Source: Peribacillus saganii (GTDB lineage: Bacteria > Bacillota > Bacilli > Bacillales > DSM-1321). Taken from it: DNA of 64,000 nt. This document shows, piece after piece, positions 16,891 through 25,531 of the stretch; position 1 is the stretch's first letter; each line of letters starts with the position of its first letter. The notes below the pieces were generated by a model. That model made no database searches, had not been told where the DNA came from, and worked only from the letters and a program-made list of their open reading frames with translations. Location of the stretch: positions 113,998 to 177,997 of the forward strand of contig NZ_QVTE01000051.1 of the NCBI RefSeq assembly GCF_003429095.1, in the 5' to 3' direction. A program made the position numbers and the translations under genes.

Positions 16891-17211
16891 TTACAAAATC
16901 CTGAAAACAAATGGGATCCTGTATTCTACTCCTTCAGCAGCCTTCACGGCCCCAATGATGGTAAAAATGAACCCTAGCAGCGCGACTATCGGCAACAACA
17001 GCCACCCGATGAAGATTAAGGTAAGCAAGCCGCCAATAAAGCCATACAACGAATAGGAAATCAGAAAATTTAAATACTCCCTTCCATGATAATCGATGTA
17101 TGCTGATTCATTTTTCTTGATAAGCCAAATGATTAGCGGCCCGATAAAGGCCGTAAAAAAGCTGATTACGTAAATCGCTGCTGCCAGCAGTTTTTCACTT
17201 TGATCCGCCAC
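16891..17211 (-). CDS. DUF4870 membrane protein
   Basis: 106 residues. The opening KLLAAAIYVISFFTAFIGPLIIWLIKK, then the signature YIDYHGREYLNFLISYS, and two further membrane segments are typical of DUF4870 (Tic20-like). Function unknown in bacteria. An AGAGAGGGAT site precedes ATG. It may be co-transcribed with the membrane protein downstream. Confidence 0.85.
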   Translation of the reverse strand: MADQSEKLLAAAIYVISFFTAFIGPLIIWLIKKNESAYIDYHGREYLNFLISYSLYGFIGGLLTLIFIGWLLLPIVALLGFIFTIIGAVKAAEGVEYRIPFVFRIL

Positions 17212-17368
17212 ATTTTATCCCTCTCTTTCTTCTGTTTTTATTAGGATAACTTTTTCGTAAGGTTTCATTTTATACCCATTCACCTTACTGAAATATAAGC
17301 ATGTTAAGAAAGGTTATGCATAAAAATGGGAAAAGGATGTCCAAATTATAAGAAATTAGGTGAAGAAA

Positions 17369-18151
17369 TTGTTATCTGAATTTCAGGCATTTATTCTCGG
17401 AATTATTCAGGGACTTACCGAGTTCCTGCCCATTTCAAGCACGGGCCATTTATATTTAGGGAGACATTTGTTCGGTCTTGATGAAGCGGGTCTTACCCTG
17501 GATACGATGCTGCATATCGGTACCCTGATTGCCTTGATCGCTGTTTATAAGGACGATCTGTTTACACTAATGCGAAAACCCTTTTCCAGGCTGACCTTGC
17601 TTCTTATCGCCGGGACGATTCCTGCGGTGTGTGCCGGACTGCTGCTTGGCGATTGGTTTGATTCACTTTCGAAATCCGGAGTCACAATCGGCTGGGAGTT
17701 CGTCGCCACAGGGTTCATTCTTTGGTTCGCAGACAGCGCTAAAAAGGGAAAAAAGCAAATAGATGACATCACGGTTAAGGATGCACTGATTGTAGGCACG
17801 TTTCAGGCTGCGGCCATTATGCCGGCACTGTCGCGTTCAGGACTAACGATTGCGGCGGGTTTGTTATGCAAATTCGACCGCGCGACCGCAGCCTACTTTT
17901 CATTCCTATTATCCATCCCGGCCATCACTGGCGGTATAGTCCTCCAGCTTGGCGATGTCATAAGCGGGAAAGCGGAACAGGTAAGCTTTATCGGACTTCT
18001 TGTTGCTACATTGTCATCTGCCTTTTTCGGCTACATTGCTGTTGTCTGGATGATCTCTTATCTTAAAAAGAAGTCACTAAAAGTCTTTTCCGTTTATGTT
18101 TGGGCTCTGGGAGCAATCGTTCTGGCTCTTCAATATTCGGGGAAGTTTTAG
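17369..18151 (+). CDS. uppP: Undecaprenyl-diphosphatase UppP (BacA)
   Basis: About 260 residues with eight membrane segments. The two catalytic motifs EFLPISSTGHL and PALSRSGLTIAAG are present. The enzyme dephosphorylates undecaprenyl pyrophosphate so the lipid carrier can be reused for peptidoglycan, and it confers bacitracin tolerance. TTG 17369 is preferred because AGGTGA ends 5 nt before it; the in-frame GTG 17360 has no ribosome site of its own. Monogenic. Confidence 0.93.
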   Translation: MLSEFQAFILGIIQGLTEFLPISSTGHLYLGRHLFGLDEAGLTLDTMLHIGTLIALIAVYKDDLFTLMRKPFSRLTLLLIAGTIPAVCAGLLLGDWFDSLSKSGVTIGWEFVATGFILWFADSAKKGKKQIDDITVKDALIVGTFQAAAIMPALSRSGLTIAAGLLCKFDRATAAYFSFLLSIPAITGGIVLQLGDVISGKAEQVSFIGLLVATLSSAFFGYIAVVWMISYLKKKSLKVFSVYVWALGAIVLALQYSGKF

Positions 18152-18716
18152 ATGGTACAAAGAAGAAGTGATAGTGACTGGTTGGGAAAAACAAGCAATG
18201 TTCTTTCTTATCAATCTCTTTTGCCCTTGCATCTACAAAAAAAGAAAGCACATTATGTAGTCTGATTTCCATGATTTGCTTTCCCCTTTTTATGCCTAAG
18301 AAAATATAAACAGAAATAAGTTCCAGATTTAAAATTCTTCCATTCTTTTTTCTAATACTTCATGTCTTAATAAATGATGAAAGCAAACATTCAAAGTATG
18401 AAAGTGGCAAGGTTAAATAAGCACCAATTTTTATATTACAAAACCAAAACTCTGCTACTGTCAAATACTCTCTAATCGATCTATTTTCATGCGGTATCCA
18501 GAAATAACTTTAACTTATTTCAGTAAAAAAAAGCGGCAAAACCCCTGTCCTTTCTAAATATTCCGCTAAAAACATACCGGATCAAAAACGGGCAAATTTT
18601 GGCGAAAAAAATATTATATTTACCTATTTTCTTTTTGAAATTTTTTTAGTATTATACTTTCGTGAGGTTAATTTTTTCTATATTAACTTTGAATTTTTGA
18701 ATACAAACAATATAGG
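18152..18716. other. AT-rich intergenic region
   Basis: About 560 bases, very AT-rich, with no accepted gene. A 69-codon minus-strand frame with a fair ribosome site (18063-18272) runs antisense into uppP and was not accepted. A TATACT-type -10 near 18655 may drive the structured leader that follows. Confidence 0.4.
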
Positions 18717-18846
18717 GAAGGCAAATGGTGCGCCACCGGATTCTCCGGTTCTAGTGGGTTCGATTCCCACCCCGAAATTTTTTGATGCTCGTTTTAAAAA
18801 ATTTCGAGGGTGGAAGGCAGACGCATGAGGACTGCCCTCATTTTTG
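18717..18846 (+). ncRNA. Structured leader with tRNA-like parts in permuted order
   Basis: Successive hairpins: ACCGG-ATTCT-CCGGT (18735-18749), then GTGGG-TTCGATT-CCCAC (18754-18770). The latter is a canonical T-arm with a 7-nt loop. Next comes CCCGAAATTTTTT, which pairs over about 17 bp with AAAAAATTTCG-AGGG (18796-18810). After that GGTGGAAGGCAGACGC resembles the D-arm of tRNA-Leu, then ATGAG-GACTGCC-CTCAT and a T-run. So a class II tRNA 3' portion (variable arm, T-arm, acceptor strand) precedes a 5' portion (acceptor strand, D-arm, anticodon-like arm). It could instead be an attenuator or paired tRNA gene remnants. Confidence 0.4.
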
Positions 18847-18857
18847 GAGGGGAAAAA

Positions 18858-19418
18858 ATGTTAAAAAAGAGAGAATTCGCCGACTGTCATGTTCTTTTTG
18901 ATTTAATGAAGCATCCAGATGTCTTCCCTTTCGTGCGCCATAAAGCACACTCATACGAAGAATATGTGTTCGTTACAAAACATAACATAGAGCAAGAAGG
19001 AGCCGGCGAACTAATTTCCCGGACAATCCTGGATGAATGGGGATCCCCAATCGGGACAATATCCCTTTTTGATATAGAGGACAAAGCTGGATTTCTCGGC
19101 ACTTGGCTTGGGAAGCCGTTTCATGGCAAGGGCTATAATTCTATCGCCAAGGAAGCATTTTTTAAAGAATTATTTTTTGAGCTGGATATAGAAACAGTCT
19201 TCATGAGAATCAGGAAGGTGAATCTCCGTTCGATTAAAGCTGCGGAAAAGCTTCCATATGTTATAAAAGCCAATGAATCACGGCAATCACTGTATGAAAC
19301 ACTGAATAGCATGGAAGACATTTACGATTTGTATGAAATCCCTCGAGATCTGTTTCACTTATACATTATGCGCCAGGACAGCAGCCAGGACGACTCACAG
19401 CAGCTGCTTGAGGCATAA
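18858..19418 (+). CDS. GNAT N-acetyltransferase
   Basis: 186 residues from ATG 18858, which follows GGAGGGG at ideal spacing; the longer GTG frame from 18810 lies inside the structured leader and is rejected. The acetyl-CoA loop is seen in LGKPFHGKGYNSIAKEAFF (about residues 91-109), followed by R-KVNLRSIKAAEKL, a RimJ/RimL-type arrangement. The substrate is unknown. The gene sits directly behind the tRNA-like element, with which it may be co-transcribed. An intrinsic terminator follows. Confidence 0.85.
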   Translation: MLKKREFADCHVLFDLMKHPDVFPFVRHKAHSYEEYVFVTKHNIEQEGAGELISRTILDEWGSPIGTISLFDIEDKAGFLGTWLGKPFHGKGYNSIAKEAFFKELFFELDIETVFMRIRKVNLRSIKAAEKLPYVIKANESRQSLYETLNSMEDIYDLYEIPRDLFHLYIMRQDSSQDDSQQLLEA

Positions 19419-19448
19419 GCTTCCGAGTGCCTTTTATCGCACAGCCAC

Positions 19449-19480
19449 AACCCTGTCGCCATCGGACAGGGTTTCTTTTT
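19449..19480 (+). terminator. Terminator of GNAT gene
   Basis: AACCCTGTC-GCCATCG-GACAGGGTT then TCT5. Confidence 0.9.
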
Positions 19481-19538
19481 GCCTTTAGAAAATTATTAAA
19501 TTATCGAGTTGTGGTTAACCTGGGTGCTATGCTTTTGT

Positions 19539-19697
19539 TTAGTGCTCTAAAGGAGAATCCTTCCCCAATTCGCGTTCTGAGGACCTTTCGGTTAACATCA
19601 AGTACTCCAATTCTTCATTCGTAAGAGTTTCAAAGCGTCCATCAGAGAAAATAACCTGAGTCTGGTTTGGATTAATACGATTCATCGAATACTCCAT
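19539..19697 (-). CDS. Small acidic hypothetical protein (52 aa)
   Basis: Starts at ATG 19697 behind GGAGGAG with 7-nt spacing; longer upstream frames have no ribosome site. The protein opens MEYSMNRINPNQTQVIFSDG and has an acidic helix (TNEELEYLMLTERSS). There is no membrane segment. Not recognised, but the ribosome site and coding pattern support expression. Confidence 0.6.
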   Translation of the reverse strand: MEYSMNRINPNQTQVIFSDGRFETLTNEELEYLMLTERSSERELGKDSPLEH

Positions 19698-19784
19698 AAT
19701 AAACTCCTCCCTCCATAGGTTCTTATGTCTATCTTCCACAAAGGAGAGCATTTTCATAACAGTTATTGTTTAAATTGTATAATA

Positions 19785-19820
19785 AAAACCTGAAACTGAT
19801 TATACCTGTTTCAGGTTTTT
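19785..19820. terminator. Bidirectional terminator
   Basis: AAAAACCTGAAAC...GTTTCAGGTTTTT between the 52-aa gene start region and the DUF2639 gene. It serves the latter. Confidence 0.85.
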
Positions 19821-19825
19821 CTGCT

Positions 19826-19975
19826 TTACTGCTTATTCTCAATTTTATCTGCATAAAGGTTTCTGAGTATGTAAGTTTTATACGATTCAAGCTTTCTTCT
19901 TTCAATTGGATGCTTTGTAATCCCCATTGCTTTTAATTGCTGGATGAACCAGCCTTTTGAGTATTGGTACGCCAT
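19826..19975 (-). CDS. DUF2639 small protein, YflJ-like (49 aa)
   Basis: The 49-residue frame begins MAYQYSKGWFIQQLKAMG and continues with ITKHPIERRKLESYKTYIL. This matches the pattern of DUF2639 (B. subtilis YflJ): SKGWxxQQLK and HPxERRKLExYKxY. AAGGGGGAGAAG precedes ATG. Function unknown. Very basic and amphipathic. Own terminator downstream. Confidence 0.8.
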   Translation of the reverse strand: MAYQYSKGWFIQQLKAMGITKHPIERRKLESYKTYILRNLYADKIENKQ

Positions 19976-20040
19976 TTCTTCTCCCCCTTGAGAGCTTGTC
20001 TGCTATAACGATATGCGGGAAAAAGCTTAAATATGACATT

Positions 20041-21120
20041 TTATTTTTTGGGCTGAACAAGACTTACCAGCATTTTATACATTTCATCTGCTCGTTTAAA
20101 TCCACGGAACTCGTTTATCCGGGCAGAAAAATTACTTCTGCGGCTATACAAATCTGAAATCTCTTTGAGGAGTGCGGTCCCAGTCAGCGCTTCCTCCTTC
20201 AAAATACTTGCAAAACCGGCTTGTTCAAAGCTTTGTGCGTTTAGGATCTGGTCACCCCTTGAGGCTTTCGCACTTAGTGGGATTAGCAGCATCGGTTTTT
20301 GAAGTGCCAGGAACTCAAAAATGGAATTTGATCCCGCACGTGAGATAACAATATCTGCGGCAGCCAGAAAATCAAAAATTTCTTCATGTACGTACTCAAA
20401 TGCGGCATATCCGGGCTGAATTAAATCACTGAACACATTTCCCTTTCCGCAAATATGGATAATCTGATAAGCCGCAAGCAGCTGCGGCATTATTTCAATG
20501 ATTGCTTCATTAATCTTTGTCGCCCCAAGGCTGCCTCCCATAATAAGCAGAACAGGCTTATCCTTTTTAAATCCGCAAATCCTTTTGCCCTTCACCGCAT
20601 CACCTTTAAAAATTCGGTCCCTAAGGACAGCTCCTACATGAATCGTTTTACCCATGGGAAGAAAGCTTGCCGTTTCTACAAAAGTGGTGCAAATCTTCGC
20701 TGCAAAAGGGAAAGCAATCTTATTCGCCAATCCAGGCGTAATATCTGATTCATGGATAATAACCGGAATTTTAAGAAGCTTTGCCCCTAGGACGACTGGA
20801 ACGGACACGAACCCGCCCTTTGAAAATATAAAATCAGGGCGTTCCCTTTTTAAAATTCGAAATGCTTGGCCAATTCCCTTGATTACACGGAAAGGATCCT
20901 TGATATTTTCAATTGAAAAATATCTTCGCAGCTTCCCAACCGAAATAGAATGATACGATATGTCCGGAAACTCCTTTTCAATTATTGTTTTTTCAATTCC
21001 TTTCTCGGACCCAATATACGTCACCTTCCATTGGTTTTTAAGGAATTCAGGAATGAGCGCCGCATTAACTGTCACATGGCCTGCTGAACCGCCCCCTGTA
21101 AAAACCGCCTTTTTATTCAA
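20041..21120 (-). CDS. murG: MurG-type UDP-N-acetylglucosamine transferase
   Basis: 359 residues, GT-B fold. FTGGGSAGHVTVN at the N-terminus binds lipid I, and MGGSLGATKINEAI and SRAGSNSIFEFLALQKPMLLIPL form the UDP-GlcNAc site. MurG adds GlcNAc to lipid I on the inner membrane face to give lipid II. This copy stands alone, not in the dcw cluster, so it may be a second MurG as found in B. cereus relatives. Convergent neighbours; no operon. Confidence 0.88.
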   Translation of the reverse strand: MNKKAVFTGGGSAGHVTVNAALIPEFLKNQWKVTYIGSEKGIEKTIIEKEFPDISYHSISVGKLRRYFSIENIKDPFRVIKGIGQAFRILKRERPDFIFSKGGFVSVPVVLGAKLLKIPVIIHESDITPGLANKIAFPFAAKICTTFVETASFLPMGKTIHVGAVLRDRIFKGDAVKGKRICGFKKDKPVLLIMGGSLGATKINEAIIEIMPQLLAAYQIIHICGKGNVFSDLIQPGYAAFEYVHEEIFDFLAAADIVISRAGSNSIFEFLALQKPMLLIPLSAKASRGDQILNAQSFEQAGFASILKEEALTGTALLKEISDLYSRRSNFSARINEFRGFKRADEMYKMLVSLVQPKK

Positions 21121-21299
21121 GAATGCTCACCATCCATCAGCCCTTTCTCCCTTAATTATAGCTTTGTTCTTGATGCGTAAGCGCCCTTTAGATGAATCAC
21201 ATTAACCGCCACAAAATTTACCAGAATCTCCAACTAGAAACTCTCTGATAACTCTGCTATTATAAAAATTTCATTGTATATCTTTAGGGGGGCGTGTTT

Positions 21300-22418
21300 A
21301 TGAATCAAGCCATAGAATCAATAAGTGAATTAATTAATGCGAAAATCTGGATAGACATTGTAATTTCTCTTGGAGTACTCTTTTTGTTTCTGGCTATTAG
21401 AAAGATATTCACTACATATGTATTTAAAATAATCTTGCGTTATGCTCAAACAAGGAATACAGAAACACTTGCTCAAGTCCTGCTCGCTTTCGAAAAACCG
21501 TTCCGCTGGCTAATTGCTTTCCTTGGCATCATGCTGGCCATTAAATACTTCCCGTTTGAACTGATAGCAGAATCAACAGCAACGAAGATTATCCGAACCG
21601 TTTTTATCATTCTTGCAACATGGGGACTAATAAATATCAGTGCGATATGGTCCATTCTGTTCCCTAGGGTAATCAAACGATTCGACCTTGAAGTGGACCA
21701 GATTGTACTTCCCTTTTTCACAAAGCTGATGAAGGTGATTCTATTTACTTTGTGTGTTAGCATCATTGCTGAGGAATGGGGCTTCAATGTTAATGGATTC
21801 GTTGCAGGACTCGGGCTTGGCGGTCTGGCCTTCGCGTTGGCAGCCAAAGACACTGTCAGCAACTTTTTCGGCGGGTTAGTCATCATCACTGAAAAACCTT
21901 TTACAATCGGAGACTGGATCAAAACCCCAAGCGTCGAGGGTACAGTAGAAGATATTTCATTCCGGAGTACCTCGGTCCGTACGTTTGCGCAGGCACTGGT
22001 TACTGTGCCTAATGCAACCCTTTCCAATGAGTCAATCACCAACTGGTCGAAGATGGGGAAACGGCAGGTCGCTTTCCATTTGGGGCTTACTTATGATACT
22101 CCAAGAAAAAAGCTGGAAACGGTTGTGAGGCGGATCGAATTAATGCTTAGCGAAAACGAGGAAGTCGATAACGATACGATCCTCGCACGCTTTGACCGCT
22201 TTAATGATTCAAGCCTTGATGTTTATCTATACTTTTTTACAAAAGCAACTTCCTTTAAAGATTATCTGGATATAAAAGAAGATGTAAACTTTAAGATTAT
22301 GGATATATTGGAGCAAGAAGGTGTAAGCATTGCTTTCCCTACCAGAACGCTTGTAGTCCAGAGCGCTTCCGCAAACGTGGAAGAGGAATTGCTAAAGCAA
22401 ACCCGGCAACAGGGCTAA
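21300..22418 (+). CDS. MscS-family mechanosensitive channel
   Basis: 372 residues from ATG 21300, 6 nt after GGGGGGC; GTG 21294 overlaps that site. Five N-terminal hydrophobic segments lead to the MscS pore signature GLGLGGLAFALAAKDTVSNFFGG (glycine/alanine pore helix), then the beta domain (GDWIKTPSVEGTVEDISFRST) and a C-terminal alpha/beta cage. Length matches B. subtilis YhdY-type channels. It releases solutes upon osmotic downshock. Monogenic. Confidence 0.9.
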   Translation: MNQAIESISELINAKIWIDIVISLGVLFLFLAIRKIFTTYVFKIILRYAQTRNTETLAQVLLAFEKPFRWLIAFLGIMLAIKYFPFELIAESTATKIIRTVFIILATWGLINISAIWSILFPRVIKRFDLEVDQIVLPFFTKLMKVILFTLCVSIIAEEWGFNVNGFVAGLGLGGLAFALAAKDTVSNFFGGLVIITEKPFTIGDWIKTPSVEGTVEDISFRSTSVRTFAQALVTVPNATLSNESITNWSKMGKRQVAFHLGLTYDTPRKKLETVVRRIELMLSENEEVDNDTILARFDRFNDSSLDVYLYFFTKATSFKDYLDIKEDVNFKIMDILEQEGVSIAFPTRTLVVQSASANVEEELLKQTRQQG

Positions 22419-22496
22419 CTTGATACTTTTTTTAGACTGCCTGCATTTTGCCGGCGGTTTATTTGTTAGATAAGAAATTATACTTCTTTAACACGG

Positions 22497-22600
22497 TACA
22501 GGTGTCCAGCTCCAGCACCCAGCAACTTTTTTTCCGTAGGAAAATAAATCAACCCTCCCAGAACTTAGCCGATGTTCCTTTTACCAGGGTGCTTGCGCTT
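22497..22600 (-). repeat. Intergenic repeat family, copy D (fragment, minus orientation)
   Basis: GGTGTCCAGCTCCAGCACCC followed by AGCAACTTTTTTTCC is the reverse complement of the family end. The other side ends ...GGGTGCTTGCGCTTTT. The middle of the long form is missing. Confidence 0.65.
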
Positions 22601-22692
22601 TTCTTAATTATTGGAGCAAAATAGAAACAGGTTGGATATGTAAGATGATATAATTCCATTCATTGAAATTTAAACCCCGAGGTATAAAGATT

Positions 22693-24051
22693 ATGCAGCA
22701 AACGTTTACGATTAACGAAAAGCTTAAACAATTCATCTTGATTGTTGTCCCCATCCTCGTGACCCAGCTTGGAATGTTTTCCATGAACTTTCTCGATACA
22801 ATGATGTCCGGAAGATTCAGTGCCGCTGATCTCGCTGGCGTGGCCATTGGAAGTTCTATTTGGACTCCGGTTTTTACAGGTTTGAGCGGGATATTGCTGG
22901 CTATCACTCCAATTGTTTCCCAGCAGGTTGGTGCCAAGGACACCAAATCAGTCCCTTTTTCCGTTACACAAGGTGTCTATCTGGCAGTCTTTATGTCCCT
23001 TATCGTTATTATAATCGGAGCTTTTGTAATAAACCCTATCCTTGATGGAATGAATTTGGATCGGAAGGTGCGTACAATCGCTTTTGACTATCTGGTCGGG
23101 CTTTCTTTTGGAATGATTGCCTTATTTGTTTTCAATGTCCTTCGCTCATTCATCGATGCGCTGGGACAAACGAGAATTTCTATGATGATCACACTGATTT
23201 CACTTCCAATTAACGCTTTACTAAATTACATGCTTATATATGGAAAATGGGAATTCCCCCAGCTAGGAGGCGCCGGAACCGGCTACGCCACGGCCATAAC
23301 TTATTGGCTTGTCACCATTATCGCTGCAGCAGTGATTATGAGGATGGAGGGTTTTGCAAAGTATAAAATCTTTCGGAATTTTTATAGTGTCTCTTTAAAA
23401 GAATGGAAGGCAATTCTTAAAATAGGAGTACCTATCGGTTTTGCCATATTTTTTGAAACCAGTATTTTTTCTGCTGTTACTTTGTTAATGAGTACCTTTG
23501 ATACTGTTACCATTGCCGCCTATCAGTCTGCCCTTAATTTCTCATCCTTTCTCTATATGGTTCCGCTCAGCATTTCTATGGCCTTAACCATTGTTGTTGG
23601 ATTTGAAGTGGGGGCAAAACGGTTGAACGATGCCAGAGTATACAGCAGAATCGGCATTGCCATGTCCATTGTTCTCGCTGCATTATCTGCTGTCGGCTTA
23701 TTCTTTTTCAGGGAACAGATTGCCTCTGTTTACACCGAAGATCCGGATGTACTGGCCATGACAGCCCATTTTCTTGCTTATGCACTGTTTTTCCTGCTGT
23801 CTGATGCAATCCAGGCACCAATCCAGGGGGCACTGCGCGGTTATAAAGATGTCAATTTTACTTTCCTGATGTCGTTTATTTCATTTTGGGTAATTGGCTT
23901 GCCAACAGGTTATCTTTTCGTCCATTTCACCGGCTTGGGGGCATCAGGCTACTGGATTGGACTAATAGTCGGACTAGCCGTGGGTGCCCTCGGAATGTCC
24001 AGCCGCCTTTATTACATCCAAAGGGTGAGATATCGAAGCAATGCCAGTTAA
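22693..24051 (+). CDS. MATE-family multidrug efflux transporter
   Basis: 452 residues with 12 membrane segments in two halves. The NorM-like opening is IVVPILVTQLGMFSMNFLDTMMSGRFSAADLAGVAIGSS, followed by ITPIVSQQVGA and, in the second half, AYQSALNFSSFLYMVPLSISMALTIVVG. These proteins export cationic drugs using Na+ or H+. ATG 22693 is chosen because GAGGT lies 9 nt upstream; the TTG 22663 has no site. A clear terminator follows. Monogenic. Confidence 0.92.
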   Translation: MQQTFTINEKLKQFILIVVPILVTQLGMFSMNFLDTMMSGRFSAADLAGVAIGSSIWTPVFTGLSGILLAITPIVSQQVGAKDTKSVPFSVTQGVYLAVFMSLIVIIIGAFVINPILDGMNLDRKVRTIAFDYLVGLSFGMIALFVFNVLRSFIDALGQTRISMMITLISLPINALLNYMLIYGKWEFPQLGGAGTGYATAITYWLVTIIAAAVIMRMEGFAKYKIFRNFYSVSLKEWKAILKIGVPIGFAIFFETSIFSAVTLLMSTFDTVTIAAYQSALNFSSFLYMVPLSISMALTIVVGFEVGAKRLNDARVYSRIGIAMSIVLAALSAVGLFFFREQIASVYTEDPDVLAMTAHFLAYALFFLLSDAIQAPIQGALRGYKDVNFTFLMSFISFWVIGLPTGYLFVHFTGLGASGYWIGLIVGLAVGALGMSSRLYYIQRVRYRSNAS

Positions 24052-24059
24052 ACAAGTGG

Positions 24060-24102
24060 CCCGTAAAGCCTTTGAATAAATACTTTACGGGTTCTCCTTT
24101 TG
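24060..24102 (+). terminator. Terminator of MATE gene
   Basis: CCCGTAAAG...CTTTACGGG then TTCTCCTTTTG. Confidence 0.85.
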
Positions 24103-24165
24103 AACATCGTTCTGCGGAATTTTGCTTTTATTTCATCAATCCTAGCTTTATACCTGCTCCGGCAT

Positions 24166-24300
24166 TTATTTAACCTGCCTTCCGGGATATCCTATCCTGC
24201 TAGTTCCAATTTTAGAAAGGACTTTTCCCCAGTAATCATCTATTGGTGTTTTACGTTCGTTGCACACTATTTCAATAGAATTTATTGTAAAACTTCTCAT
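24166..24300 (-). CDS. Possible small protein (44 aa)
   Basis: Frame from ATG 24300 behind AGGGAGTG (9-nt spacing), opening MRSFTINSIEIVCNERKTPI and ending GTSRIGYPGRQVK. Composition is normal for a soluble basic peptide. There are no recognised relatives and no clear promoter, so it may be fortuitous. Confidence 0.4.
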   Translation of the reverse strand: MRSFTINSIEIVCNERKTPIDDYWGKVLSKIGTSRIGYPGRQVK

Positions 24301-24434
24301 TCACCATCACTCCCTTTTGCAGAAACCATAACATTGCCTTTTTTTATGAAAAATAATGACAAATTGTGTTATCATATGTCATAACCTTTTCTTATTATTC
24401 AAATAAAAAAAGCATGCCACTCGGCACGCCCTCT

Positions 24435-25208
24435 TTAATCTTGATATATTTTTCCAAGAACATCCTTGCCGCCGGTTACCGGAATAACGCTGCCGGTAAT
24501 AAAATCCGAGCGGCTGTCACAAAGAAAGGCAATCATCCGAGCAAGGTCTTCACCGGTGCCAGGACGGCCTACAGGGACATCCTTATCTGTCTCCTTCTGG
24601 GCATCCTCGATACTTCGCTCCTTCCAGCCCCCATAAATATCTCCAGGGCATACCATATTTACAGTTATCCCGTTTGCCGCTTCTTCCATTGCCAGTGTTT
24701 TGGTCAGTGATGTTAGCCCCGCTTTTGCGGCGGCAAAGGCCGATCGGTAAACCCAGCCGGGAGCTGTTTCGCTTCGTTCGAATCCTAGCGTGATGATTCG
24801 GCCCCACCTTTTTTCCCGCATTAACAAAACGGCTTCCTTTGCCAGATAAAAAAAACCATTCAGGTTGCCGTTGATTAAATAATTCCATTCCTCCGAGCTA
24901 TAATCCGCCATGGATTTCCGTTCGTGGATATACGGACCGGCGTTATGTATTAAAATATCAATAGTGCCCATATGCTCTTTTACGCATTCAATTAAGTCAT
25001 TGCAATTGCTTTCGTCAGCGGAATCACTTTGAAACGCAAATGCCCTGATGCCGAATTTCCCTTCCAATTCGGTAACAAGCTCTTTCGCTTTCTGCTCGCT
25101 TGTACGGTAGGTTACTGCAATATGATTGCCTGAAGCAGCCAGTGCTTCAGCAGTTTTCTTCCCTATTCCAGTTGCCCCGCCAGTAATTAATGCCACTTTT
25201 CCATTCAC
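24435..25208 (-). CDS. SDR-family protein with altered active site
   Basis: 257 residues with the classical SDR frame: cofactor motif TGGATGIG, structural HNAG, and C-terminal FITGSVIPVTGG. The catalytic Tyr is replaced: the usual YAAAK reads FAAAK (checked on the DNA as TTT GCC GCC GCA AAA), and the catalytic Ser region reads ITLGFERSE. It may be a non-catalytic or unusual reductase, so a FabG-like function should not be assumed. AGAGG precedes ATG. Monogenic. Confidence 0.85.
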   Translation of the reverse strand: MNGKVALITGGATGIGKKTAEALAASGNHIAVTYRTSEQKAKELVTELEGKFGIRAFAFQSDSADESNCNDLIECVKEHMGTIDILIHNAGPYIHERKSMADYSSEEWNYLINGNLNGFFYLAKEAVLLMREKRWGRIITLGFERSETAPGWVYRSAFAAAKAGLTSLTKTLAMEEAANGITVNMVCPGDIYGGWKERSIEDAQKETDKDVPVGRPGTGEDLARMIAFLCDSRSDFITGSVIPVTGGKDVLGKIYQD

Positions 25209-25483
25209 AAAAGTTTACCTCTTTTATTTGATGATATTTTTGTCTATCAGCCTATTCATATTATACATAATTTTATCCCGCGGGCTAAAAATAATGCAAT
25301 GCAGGAGGTTCGGTATGCTTTATATTTAACTTACTTCTGTTTAGGAGGCGTTGTTTAACATTTCTCAGCTAATACTGGTTTCAAAGAACAATATTTCCTG
25401 ATGAAGGATTATTTTCATTCCGATGCGGCATAAGCTTTCTTTTCATTATTGGGTATGATGTCTGCAATATTTATGCACACAAG
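25209..25483. other. Intergenic, no feature recognised
   Basis: About 275 bases upstream of the SDR gene and downstream of ykwD. AT-rich; no convincing ORF or RNA seen. Confidence 0.4.
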
Positions 25484-25511
25484 AAAAAAACCTTGCCGCG
25501 TAAGGGCAAGG
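25484..25511 (-). terminator. Terminator of ykwD-like gene
   Basis: Minus strand CCTTGCCC-TTACG-CGGCAAGG followed by T7. Confidence 0.9.
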
Positions 25512-25531
25512 CTTTCTCTGGCTTATGACTA

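Noticed and set aside
18063..18272. 69-codon minus-strand frame with ATG and AAGGGG site downstream of uppP
   Set aside because: Its last third runs antisense through uppP coding sequence and the product has no protein-like features beyond the first 25 residues.
18810..18857. Longer GNAT N-terminus starting at GTG 18810
   Set aside because: It lies in the structured leader, and GGAGGGG is placed for ATG 18858.
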